NCBI GenBank assembly: GCA_026419785.1
Contig: JAODTK010005612.1
Coordinates: 168,640 to 232,639 of the forward strand
Source of the DNA: Sclerodactyla briareus
Taxonomy: Eukaryota > Echinodermata > Holothuroidea > Dendrochirotida > Sclerodactylidae
Length of the DNA stretch: 64,000 nucleotides
Reading direction: 5' to 3'
Positions within the stretch are counted from its first letter, which is position 1; every line of letters begins with the position of its first letter. Below are positions 24,067 to 34,410 of the stretch, one piece after another. Under the pieces are notes generated by a model. That model did no database searches. It saw only the letters and a program-made list of their open reading frames with translations, and was not told the DNA's origin. The translations under genes were made by a program, and so were the position numbers.

Positions 24067-24294
24067 TTATTTCGTAGTGCGTATCGTCTCGATCTTTTCT
24101 TCGTCCTTTGTAGCATGTTTACAAGTATACCAGTGAATGAAAGGCCGCCACTTGAAGGCATCGATCTTGGGCTCCGAGAATCTTGGTTGTTCAGCTACGT
24201 ACTCTACGAATACGTTTTTGTTCGCACGAATCTCTTGAGTGTACCGCCGGAGCGGATCGATATATTCCATAACCTCTGTTAGCGTCATCATCAA
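24067..24294 (-). CDS. Orphan 75-codon frame with protein-like composition
   Basis: The frame starts MMMTLTEVMEYIDPLRRY, contains EIRANKNVFVEYVAEQP and WRPFIHWYTCKHATKDEEK, and ends at a stop after IETIRTTK. Its mix of charged and aromatic residues looks more like a real protein than its neighbours do. It lies outside any repeat I can identify. A stop codon lies two codons upstream of the first ATG in frame, so it is either a very short protein, a last exon, or chance. I do not recognise a family. Confidence 0.22.
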   Translation of the reverse strand: MMMTLTEVMEYIDPLRRYTQEIRANKNVFVEYVAEQPRFSEPKIDAFKWRPFIHWYTCKHATKDEEKIETIRTTK

Positions 24295-24397
24295 CTACAT
24301 GCCCGTCAGGAATGTAACTCGGCCGCTTTCAGAAAAGAGCTCGCTGTGTTGTTTGTGGATAGGCATATTTAATTATGGTGCGTACAATTATGCTTAG

Positions 24398-24428
24398 GCA
24401 TTCCTCATACGGAAGTATGGAGGAATGC
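24398..24428. repeat. Short near-perfect hairpin
   Basis: GCATTCCTCATAC and GTATGGAGGAATGC form a 13-bp stem with one bulged base around a GGAA loop. No terminator or RNA gene context is seen. Confidence 0.6.
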
Positions 24429-25009
24429 ATGCTCCGAAGATTCGAGAAATGAATTTAATTTGCGATTTGCGGACACATAATTGAAGTTTCGTATATGAAC
24501 TCATGAATGACTACAGACACAGCTATGATACATGTAAAACAGGTTTGTTTATATACATTTGCCGTAGGCCGACTTGATTATACAAATACTACATGGAGAA
24601 GCAATGTTGCCGAATAGAACTTTTGTCATTCAACGAAACCTTTTTGTTGTACTCGCATAAATCCGATTGGCTAGTGGTGATGTGTAATCCTCGTGTATTT
24701 TCACGCTTTAATTTGTTCAAATACCGGCTATAATACTTGCTCGGCCATCAATCACCACAGGGCCCCATATCACTGGACTCGCAATGGAACGCCCGTCGTA
24801 TTACGGACAGGTACAGAATTGGGGGTAATTGTGCTAAACTACTACAAACCTACACATCTTTATATAGCCACGAACGTCCGTTTGTTTTTCATTAATGTTG
24901 GGTCTGTAAACCTGTTAAACACGATAAGTATAATATTTGATCCGATCTGATTGGAGTTTGATATGTCTATCAGTATTACCAGTGTACTAAAATTCGAAGA
25001 ACGCTGTAA

Positions 25010-25225
25010 GACGCCTAGCGTAGAGTTTGCCGGGTTGTATGTAGCTGCCTCTTACGTAAGGAAAGTTGCCGCTTAGTGTAAGTTGCCGCTTAGCTCAGTA
25101 CCATCTGCCTCGTTTGTGTGAAAAACAAGCTGCCTCGTTTGTGTAGTACCGGTACCACTGGTCGTTTTGTGTAGAAATCGAAGCTGCCGCTTAGTGGTGT
25201 AAACTTTGCCGCGTTGCGTAAGCTG
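25010..25225. repeat. Degenerate minisatellite (GCTGCCGCTTAGTGT-like unit)
   Basis: Units such as AGTTGCCGCTTAGTGT, AGCTGCCTCGTTTGTGT and AGCTGCCGCTTAGTG recur six to eight times with irregular 18-40 bp spacing. It is a decayed short tandem repeat with no coding signal. Confidence 0.75.
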
Positions 25226-25659
25226 TACACTTTGATAAAACAGACTGGACAAAGGTCTTAGACCACACCTATCACTAACTATGATTATTCAACAATGTGT
25301 GACGTTGCACACCCTGCTGTGTGGAATCAGTGGGAAAAGCCTAATCAGCCAATTGGGTGACAGTAGTCATATATCCTGGAAAAAAAAAAAACTAGTTAAA
25401 AGTCCATTAAAATTAAATCAGGTCAGGAAACATATATTAGATTTCCTGTAATTCCCGTGAGGATGATTAGATGAACATTTCATGTGACTGAATTGGTAAT
25501 TCAATAAACAAATAGGTAGGAGTAAATGTGAAGCGGAATGCAGTTACTTTTAAAAAAATTTTTTCTTTAATTGTACTGAGGGCAGATCTGTCCTACATAC
25601 GAAGTTCTGTTACTTTCCCATGTAGAGCACTAAACGCCGAGGCGCATGCTGGAGGGTCG
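25226..25659. other. Stretch without recognisable features
   Basis: AT-rich DNA with a 12-A run near 25380. No gene is supported. Confidence 0.4.
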
Positions 25660-26770
25660 ACGTACTCTCCTCTTGTCTTGTCTTGTCTGGTTCTATGCAA
25701 ACACCAACTAGTGGTTATCACTTGCATAGAGGGCAGCACACAACAGCACAAGCGTATTGAAGAGTCGAGTTGAAGATGAGATAAGACTTTTACCCTCAAA
25801 CAGAAAACACCCCATGACCACTTACTTCCTGCATAGTGGGACTAGATAAGCATTCCAATCTTGAATTGCTCTGGGCCAAAATGACCACCTGAAGACGTCG
25901 GTATTAACAATAACATGTTTTTAGTTAAGTCCATTCACTGATCATGACAGTGTGCGATAGTAGTTCTGTAACTCTCCACGAACAGGAACCGGTCAAGCCC
26001 ACTATGTCGTTAATGGTATTATGAAACAGGTGAGTCGTCCATGCGCCTTCTCCGCCTGCAATTAGGCCTAGGACCAGGCAAGAAGTTGCAGGAGCCCTGC
26101 GACGCTGGTTGACTGCGGTATCCTGCAAACGAATCTGGCAGCTTTGCGTTGAACCATTTCCCAACTTCTTAATGTTACAAGCTTGGTAAGGATTCCGAAC
26201 TGGAGGAGCTATATTCCGAACAAGAACGAACCGGAGACTCATAAGCAATGCTTCGTTTTAGTATCACAGTCATACAGATGTCTACGGATCAGATTGAGGA
26301 TCTTGTCAGCTTTACCAACTATAATTGTTTTATAAGGAAAAATTGACCATGAGAGCTCGAAGTGATGGTTCCTCCGAGATAGTGATGTTTTCTTTCAACC
26401 ATCAGCCCGTTCAGGCGAGTATCGTCCAATTACAATATTTGAATTTTACAACTGTGCCTCGTTGTGTGTGAAATCATTGACTTGCATTTTGAGGCATTCA
26501 GATCGATCTGCCAAGTCCTTACTCCATTGCGAAATTTGATCCAGATCTTGCTGGCGCATGTACCTGTCATTGATGCCATCGATGGTCCGGTAGATTATGC
26601 AGTCATCAGGCAGCAAACATTCTGATAGTGGCTGCTATAACAGTCGGAAGATCATTGGTGTATAGATAGAACAGCAATGGACCTAGTCCTGTACCTTTTT
26701 GGACCCCTGATGAGCAATTCCAAGAGATGACTTCACACCATTTATGACAACACCAATGGAACTATTGGTA
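25660..26770 (-). mobile_element. CR1/jockey-like LINE, reverse transcriptase C-terminal half and 3' end
   Basis: On the minus strand, GTGLGPLLFYLYTNDLPTVIAATI (around 26690-26620) is the reverse-transcriptase core of jockey/CR1-type elements. LPDDCIIYRTIDGINDRYM follows at the FADD position, then LDQISQWSKD and NASKCKSMIFTHNEAQL. Further on come CDTKTKALAYESL, NPYQACNIKKL near 26180, and WPRAIQDWNA near 25865, the C-terminal WNSLP-like motif. The segments lie in different frames with stops, so it is a decayed copy. It may end in a short (ACAAG)n tail (plus strand CTTGTCTTGTCTTGTC at about 25671-25688). Confidence 0.9.
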
Positions 26771-27220
26771 CATCCCCAGTTACATTACTGCTGTGTGGAC
26801 AATTACTCACACTTATGTTAAGATGGGCTTCCATACACGTGTTATTTATACACCACGCAGGATAGGCGTTTTTTTTGTGTGTTTTCTTTATCTCACAGCT
26901 AAGCTATTGTATTGTATATATTATAAATAGGTGATCTGCACGGCCGCGCCGCCCTTCCTCCCATATAAAAGGAACCAGAGACGGACCCTTCCTGTGATCA
27001 TAGAAAACGGTAAACATTGTACCTTGATAATACTGCACATATAGAAATTAAGAGAAAAACGGTCACTCAATGGATCTGCTTACTACCTTCATGTGCACTA
27101 GCTTACTACAAAATGCGGCAAGTTTGAGCAACATTGAGCGCCCAGATGAATGAGACACAACGGGTCGAGTCTGGACTACTAACACAAAGCGGCAGCTCGT
27201 TTCACTGCACAACGCGGTTT
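26771..27220. other. Stretch without a gene; isolated TATA-like word
   Basis: CCATATAAAAGG at about 26961 resembles a TATA box, but no open frame, initiator or conserved context follows, so I do not call a promoter. Confidence 0.4.
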
Positions 27221-28055
27221 GAGCTGCGGGTATGAGCAGCTCTACAAGTCATCATGTCTCACCTTCCGTTCGTTCGTTCGTTCGTTCGTCCGTCCGTTCG
27301 TTGTCCCGTTCTTTCGTCACGTTCATTCATAACTTCTAAACCATAATGCGATCATGGTTGAAACTTGGTGGGTGGGATTGAAGCTTGACTACTAGCTAGC
27401 CTTAGCTACATTTATGTTCGCATAGTGTTTATTGATTTTTAATTAAATCAAATTAATTACCCCAATTTCCAACTTTTATTTTGATGGCTCCACTGGCCGA
27501 GGCAAGTGTTGTTTCATTACTCATCCCTGCTGAGCAAGTGTTTATCTTATCTGTCAGAAGGTCCTTTTCTCAAAATATTTGACAATAAAACCTATTGTCC
27601 AGGGGGAGAGGATTTGTCTTTCATCACATCTTGCCCCTCAGTTTAATTTAGCCCCTGCCTCCACAGGCTTTTGTTTACATTACAATCTTGGTCAAATTTC
27701 CTAAGTTTGATGACCTAGAATGGGGGCTGCGCCCTCCCCCCTCCTAAATGCTGTTTACTGGTAACTTGTGGTAGTGGTTTCACTATAACTATGAGTGTCA
27801 ACAAATGTCCCGATATCATTTTCTGTGGGAAGTGTGTTTCCACTGTTCACTGCCACGTCTTAGGAATGGCACTGATAGCAAAAGATTAGGCCAATGTGGT
27901 AGACAGTTCCAAGTCATTCCATGTTATGACAGATGTCCGTAGAGGTCCAGTTAAATGTGAACAAACATAAATTGAAATGGCGAACAACAGCAGTGTGATT
28001 CGCCACGGGAATTTTGCTGTCGCGCGCTACCAGGCTTCCGACTTGTTTAATCCGC
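27221..28055 (+). repeat. Dispersed repeat family R1, longest copy
   Basis: The copy starts with a hairpin (GAGCTGC, 8-base loop, GCAGCTC) followed by CTACAAGTCATCATG, a TTCG/TCCG tetranucleotide tract (27266-27302), TCACGTTCATTC, ATAACTTCTAAACC and TTGAAACTTGGTGG. The right half carries GCACTGATAGCA, TTAGGCCAATGTGGT, ATGACAGATGTC, GTGAACAAACA and TTCGCCACGGGAATTTTGC. The same parts in the same order make up 44313-44870; the right half alone occurs at 1085-1365. About 300 bp at 27480-27820 are absent from the 44-kb copy, so one copy has an insertion or the other a deletion. The superfamily is unknown. Confidence 0.8.
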
Positions 28056-30159
28056 TGAGCGGCAGCTACCTCACTGAGCGGTGCCTTTTACTACCTGAAG
28101 GCGCGATTACCATGGTAGAGAAAAAAAACATTATTTGTAACCGTTTGACTCCCAAATATTTCCGAATGAAGGAGTATGTCATCGGTAAGCGTGTTGCAAG
28201 ACGGCCTGAAGCGTCTGGCAAAGGGGGCTCTTGACCTATTTTTCTAATCTTCTATTTTAAATTCCTATCACAAAACATATAACACAATGATTAGGAAACA
28301 TAACTTCAGCCCATATTTTTACTAGGGCAGTTTGGTGAAACGAGGTATTGAAGGTCCGTTAAAATACTTGGTGTTGATTCCGGAAAATCGAAATGCGCCA
28401 GGCCTAATTTCTGTGGAAATGTGCTTATACATCCGATTTGTATCAGGTTGCTTTATATACTGTTTGCGAGTGGTGAAAAAGGAGGCACACGTCTGCTATC
28501 TCCTAGAGTAATTACATCTCTCACACATCTGCCTATCAGGAAAGTGGGGCCAGTGATGTACTGTGCGTGTGGAAGCGTTTGCATCGGATAGCAACCTGTG
28601 TTATAGCCAGGTTCTGAAGGGGGCGCTCTGCTAGTAACAACACATGTGGAGCGTAGAACCTTAATGGAGACTTTCGGTGACTCATGCTAAAGCTTCCAGC
28701 CATTTAATAATCATGTAATGATCAAACGCATATTACCTATATATTCCTATATCGAATATTAAGTGCCAGGGTGGACGGTCTTGGAGTTGTTTGTCGTCCC
28801 AATTATGGCTTGGTTGAGGATTACAGCGATCAGTCAGATTTCAATTTCAAGGTAGTCATTGCTAATTGTCCAGACCTGACAAGTTTCCATGATTAAAGCT
28901 ATTCAAACTAAGATATATCTTCGTTTTCTCGAAAATTTTAGACGGAACTGCTGCAATTTGTTACCTGGCAAATATCATATTATTTTTTTTGGGGTCGTTT
29001 TTATATTCGATTGTTGACTGTTGACACTTGAGGCTGTCATGGATCAATATCTGAAGCTTTACTGCAAATATCAATAAAGTGAGCCTTAGTAGGACCCAGC
29101 CAGGCTCTCCACCATTGGAGATCGCACTAGCCACTAACACCAATGCTGATTTGAATACGAAGTTAACGATTTCCCGTCAAATGTTAACGGTGATTGCGCG
29201 ATCAACTATTTCTTCTTTCCAAAATTAAGCGTAAAAAGCTTAACAAATGCCCATGCTAAACCATTTCACCAATATTATTAGAGCTGTTTTATTAACTTTG
29301 AGCCTAACATCTACCAATTGGAATCATTTTTTTTTCAATTCCAATTGGGCACGACCCAAGCCGTATAGTCGCGCAGACCCCTATGCATCATGACCACACA
29401 CATAATCACATTGTACAGTTGTACATACAGTAAGTAAACTGCCTGGCGACTCTTGCGATAGCCTGTAAATTCCAGAAAAAATCAGTTACCATTTGGAACT
29501 TGTTGAGGGACAGATCTGGATAAACGTTTTTTTTTTTACTTTTCAGAAGTCTTCAAACTATTCTTCATAATCATCGAGAAACTCCAACTGAATTGTAGCA
29601 TAACGATGAGAACCTGGTGAACAGTGGTTTTCTCTTGAAAGGTAGTCCTAATTCCACAGCTTCAAAGTTATGACATAAGGTCCTTTCCTTGCAACTTATT
29701 CATTTTCTTCAGTATCTGTATTCCAGTATTCCACTTCAATTGAACTATGCTGATGTCTATTAGGGTGATCCACAGTCGCCCATAATTCGCTGTTACGTTT
29801 ACGTTGCAACTTTCCAGCTCCCAGAACAGCCATCGATGCTCGAAAACTCGAAATATCATCATACATTATGTGAATTATGTGTCGGGTCCGCATATACCCA
29901 TGATCGTTGAGGTGCGACCGTGTGGCCTCGCCAATTCCAATGCTCCTAGGTTATAACTTTTTTCAAAATGATTTATGCGCTCTGTGTTAACCAGTGCTGT
30001 ATCTAGACGAGTATTTCCCGAAGCGTAAAGTGAAGCAAACAATGACTTGAACTACCGGACATACGAACGAGAGCCTCCTTTTGGGGTCCGACCGATATCA
30101 ATAAAGTTCGATACCATAAGGGTCATTATTAAGAGGTTTCGTTAATTCATAACCCACAC
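28056..30159. other. Stretch without a gene; one inverted repeat
   Basis: The 85-codon plus frame at 27977-28234 begins inside R1 and is probably fortuitous. An 11-bp inverted repeat (CCAATTGGAAT / ATTCCAATTGG) around a T-rich loop lies at about 29316-29346. The rest shows no family signature. Confidence 0.4.
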
Positions 30160-30450
30160 CACCTTAGCGACCGTACCAATAGTTAGGAATATAATATCGA
30201 ACCCTTTGTTTTATATGAATTACGAACCCCTGCTTTATTATGGATATCGAACCATTACTGATATATGAATAACACCGCCGTTTTGCTTCATTATGAATAC
30301 CAAACCTTTTCCGTCATTATGAATAACGGACTTTATGAACATAACTTAGCTTTGCTCATTATGGATTGCAAACCATATTGACAATGAACAAATTGAATAA
30401 ACATTTGAACGATGAACCTTTTGAATATAGAACCTTATGATACCGGGCTG
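30160..30450. repeat. Degenerate minisatellite (~30-bp TTATGAATA...CGAACC unit)
   Basis: Variants of TTATTATGAATATCGAACC recur about eight to ten times: ATATGAATTACGAACCCC, TTATGGATATCGAACCA, TTATGAATACCAAACC, TTATGAATAACGGAC, TTATGGATTGCAAACC. It is an old short tandem array. Confidence 0.7.
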
Positions 30451-30582
30451 TCACTATTCTTATATCAAATTCGAATACCCAACTATACATACGTGTGAAA
30501 ATGATTTCAACCTCATAACCTTAGAGGCACATATATTTTCCCTCCATGAAAACAAAATAATTACAAAACAATATTAGGCTTG

Positions 30583-30785
30583 TTATGGTCGATCAACAAT
30601 TGACATCCATCGCCGATTTCTTCCGACGAATTCGGTATTGTCCCATGCACTTTCTTCCATTTCCCACGCTCTAGGAGACAACTGAAGAATATAGGCACAG
30701 ATGACGTGTAGTACTTTTTCGTTACAATATAACCTATGTGACACGGTGGTGCCTATATATCCTATACGTATTCTGTCCACTCGCT
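30583..30785 (-). mobile_element. Possible RTE-type LINE endonuclease fragment
   Basis: The 65-codon minus frame holds CNEKVLHVICAYILQLS followed by EMEESAWDNTEFV. This resembles the endonuclease segment of RTE-type elements (E/G-K-x-L-x-V-I-x-A-Y-A-P-Q followed by an Glu-rich stretch and F-W-D). A DRI motif stands upstream, as in that family. Only about 200 bp is recognisable, with no reverse transcriptase. Confidence 0.35.
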
Positions 30786-30959
30786 ATAGTCCTAAGCAAT
30801 TGAAAGTAACATAATGTTTTCGATAATGGTATTTTTGTTGTGATATTTTTAAATAAAGTATTCATGTTCAGAATTATCCTGGTATTGCGCTATGTGTCGG
30901 TGCGTAAAGACGGACATCATTCTCTTTTCGTTGCGTCGTCTCAGGAAACCTATGCCATG

Positions 30960-31425
30960 GCAAGTTGGTCGCTCTAGATCCTGCCGGCATTTCAATAATT
31001 TCGAATTTGTTGGCCGCTTGGGATCTCACTGACGTGGAACTAAAGGGGAGAGGGGTGTTTACTGATTCAATCTTCAGCAATCTTCTGCTCCATCTCGCTA
31101 AGCACTTAACGATCTCTTTCTCAGGGACTTCCTCTCGCTTGTCATATAAAAGCCGCAACGGCGATCACCGAGGGACCGATGTCATTTTCGATATCGATCG
31201 CTCGACGGATATTGGAGTGGTCTTCCTCGGAGGGAGGGGAACTGTCAGCTACTTATATATCTTCTGTCGTTTTCTGCTCGATCTATGTTCTAATGGGCCG
31301 TGGTTCCCTCGGTTGGCTGGGTGGTCAGAGCCATTTCTTCGGTAACTGTGCCGGCTTCGCCGGCCAAGGATGGCAGCAAGGTATTGGTCAATTATCCAAT
31401 AACACATATATCTCGCTTGTAACCA
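30960..31425 (+). repeat. Dispersed repeat family R2, copy 2
   Basis: Homologous to 17400-17860. A 126-codon plus frame (30965-31345) spans most of the copy and reads GISIISNLLAAWDL, then FSNLLLHLAKHLTISFSG, then FDIDRSTDIGVV. The other copy shows GIQIISNLLARLGD and HLAKYLTISHRG at matching positions. The conservation at both DNA and protein level suggests a mobile element or duplicated gene fragment; the family is not recognised. Confidence 0.7.
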
Positions 31426-34039
31426 CACACAACTAGTGACCACCGCTTCCTCTTTTGATACTTGAAGATCATGAACCCCATTCGTGATGTTACACATGTT
31501 ACAATTAACCACAGTCACTTCAAAATCGAAAAACGAACAGGATTAGATTTCCGTACAACTGAAATGCGGAGGAGAACAGTGCTCCAACCCTAGCTTACAT
31601 GGTCAGAGGAACCTAATGAAATACTTGGCGATCTGTTGAACTTTGCTCAGACATACGCCAATCACACTGTTTGAATGTGTTCGGCGTTCTATGCATATTT
31701 TCATTCAGGTTTCGATTCCCATCATCGTTTTTTCTCTAAGGGGGGTAGCTTTACTTACAGTTGCATGGGAAGGGCGAGGTCTTGGTCATCACTCCATGGT
31801 TCCACTGCAATGCAGTAGACTTTCCGGAGTACTGCCGTTTTTCACGGGAGTTGACAATAAGTCTCATCGGTCGGCTTTGAGCAGTCCCGACCTTCAACTT
31901 CCGCTCCTCTAGGTTCCCAAAAGTGGTCGGGTCCGGGAGTCCACTGATCGTCCATGCGGATGAGACGTGGAATGTCGGTCCCGGGGCAGGTTAATTGGGA
32001 TTGATACCACCCCTGCCTTGTTATACAGTGAGCGCTAGTCAGAAGAGGAGGGAGCTATCGCCGGTGTTGATCCACGATCAATACGGCCAGTGTTCCGTGA
32101 GAGCTTCACTTAGCTCCTGAACCCGTAGAAATCAAATCAAATCGTGAATTGAACAAAATCGCGTTCCAACTGTGCTGGTTAGTTGGTGAACTGCACTGTT
32201 TACTTCAATACATTGGTCGAACAAATATTTTCACTATCAATTGTTCGCGATTTCCCACACATTTGCCTCGGCTATCAAAATCATACTAATTGTTATGGCG
32301 AGGCATGAATGGGCCAGGCGTTTCAGAATATCACGACTGTGTACGGAACCTCTTTGGCAATCTTGTAAATTTATTGAAGTTCACTGAACTTCATCTGTTG
32401 GAACAAATTAATGAGTGCATCGCACATGCTTAACCATCCAGCACCCATAGGTACCCCGTTATAGAGTACCGCTCAGCGGATACCACTCAACCACCACAAG
32501 TGTTACCATAGCATCCATGCCATGACAACAAACAAACAGTAGATAAAGGTGAAAATCGCAAAAGAATAAAATAAATTCCTAATCGGCCCTTCGGGACCAA
32601 TGAAGTTATCCATACCGCTAAGAGGAAACGAATCGAAGCAGGAGAAAAATGTATTCAATTTTATTTTAAATTATTGCCTAGAATGTTCGAAACGAGGAAA
32701 ACTATTCACTTTATTTGAAGCCACATCATTCTCTTAACACGAAATATTTGTGCTCATTGACGGTTTAATTGGGCCGCAAAATCAGTCGCATATCTATACA
32801 CTCAATGGAAGTTTGCCCGCATCGAACTTCCTATTTTGTATTATTTATGGAAACACTAATATGATGAGGTATTGTTTGCAGAAATATCGTGCATGGCATT
32901 TCTTCCATCCAAAGGTGATCATTTGATTGTTTCCAATATGCCATTAAATTCTCCAGCAGCGGAAAACACAAGTGGGTCTGCGACGACTGGGGAAGGGGGT
33001 AGGGAAGCCCGTTACCGCAGGAAGAATGGAGGCTTAATGGATCGGACTAGTCCACTAGGCATTGCGCTCTAGGCATTTCGAGCAAGAGCGGTGACATGTG
33101 TACTTGTCAGTGCTGGATGAATGAAGGACAACCCACAGGATTCTTTGTATATAACGAGTTATAACGTTGAGCAACTGTATCATAGGACGGTTAAAACCCA
33201 TTTCATGTAGTGTTGCTTGTGGGAGTTATTACCATTCAAAGTTTCGTCCACTATGCGAATGAATCAGAGAGAATTCTCATTTCGCAATCACGCGTTGATG
33301 TTCCTGTCGAACGACACAGATGATGTTATGTTTACCGCATTTGTTTAATTGTGTTTAAAATTTTAACAGGTCCGCAGACAGTTCTGTTGGCTTTCTTTCA
33401 CCAAAATAACCAGTAACACCATCACCACTACAGCAACCCTACAACCTAGACCAACTATTATTCAGAGTGATAATGATGGTAAATTCATTAGCAAAAAAAG
33501 AAATAGTTGCAGGGTTGGTGCAGTACCCGGTTATGACTCATTAATATTGCATGCTGGGATGGCTTCGCGATCTGTGCGCCATACACAATCCAAACTTAGA
33601 AAGCCTCTATCTCTGCAACGGGAAGTCGTAGGACGTCGGGTTCCAACTGACGCATTTAGTCTTTCTATAGCTACTATATTAGCCTACCTTCAATTATATC
33701 CCTACTTTGGGGAATTATGGTTTGGCAGCGTCGTCTCCACCTCCGCCGCTGCCGTCGGAAGATTTTCGTTTTAACGCAATAATCTCTAACACAATGTCCG
33801 ATTCGACAAGAAACTCTGCACACATGTTCGCCCCTTGTACGAAAATCTCGATTAAGTTCGAATGTGGGCATCGCTGCACCACTCTGGCTGCAGCCATCTT
33901 GGATTCTCAACGAAAATGAATTGATAGTATTTATACAATAACTCCTAGTGGCTAGTCGGATCCATATGAAAAGTCCGCACACATGATCGCCGGATATGAA
34001 AATTGTAATGGCATGATTGAAACAGTGGGCGCTCCGACG
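31426..34039. other. Stretch without recognised genes; possible element tail at 32139-32154
   Basis: AAATCAAATCAAATC at about 32139-32154 looks like the short tandem tail of a non-LTR element ending on the plus strand. I cannot identify coding motifs upstream of it. A frame at 32872-33072 follows a TTGTTTGCAG acceptor-like word but has no donor or domain. Confidence 0.35.
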
Positions 34040-34410
34040 CTCTACGCGCGGGCGGCCATTCTGGATTTTTTCTGCGAAAACTGAGTTTCTCGCTTATCTG
34101 CGCGTTTTGAAGCATTGAGATCATTTTGAGACCAACTTATGTTTTTCGCGCCATACGATCCCACCCGGCGGCCCTTTGAATGTTTGCGAAATTTCTATAA
34201 AAAAGCAGTTTTCGGGGGGGGCTGATTTGCGCGTTTTCGAGGCTGGACGAATTGTTTGAGACGCAAACGCCTCATACGGCCCAACCCGGCGGTCATTTTA
34301 AACTTCTCTGGTCTGCTGGTAAATTATTTACTTCTAGTTTCGCACGTTTCGGGACGAAACAATCGTGCTGAACATAATTTCGCCCCATAAGACCCACCCA
34401 ACCCAACCAA
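34040..34410. repeat. Tandem repeat, about three ~120-bp units
   Basis: TTTGCGCGTTTT/TCTGCGCGTTTT followed by TTTGAGACNNAA and then CCACCCGGCGG/CAACCCGGCGG occurs twice, with the CCCGGCGG words about 120 bp apart. A third, more worn unit has CGCACGTTTC and CCACCCAACCC. The upstream segments with GCCATCTTGGAT (about 33893) and GCCATTCTGGAT (about 34053) may be still older units. Confidence 0.7.

Noticed and set aside
17400-31425. The two R2 copies as the LTR pair of one 14-kb element
   Set aside because: They diverge too much, show no TG...CA ends or target duplication, and the DNA between holds unrelated LINEs on both strands.
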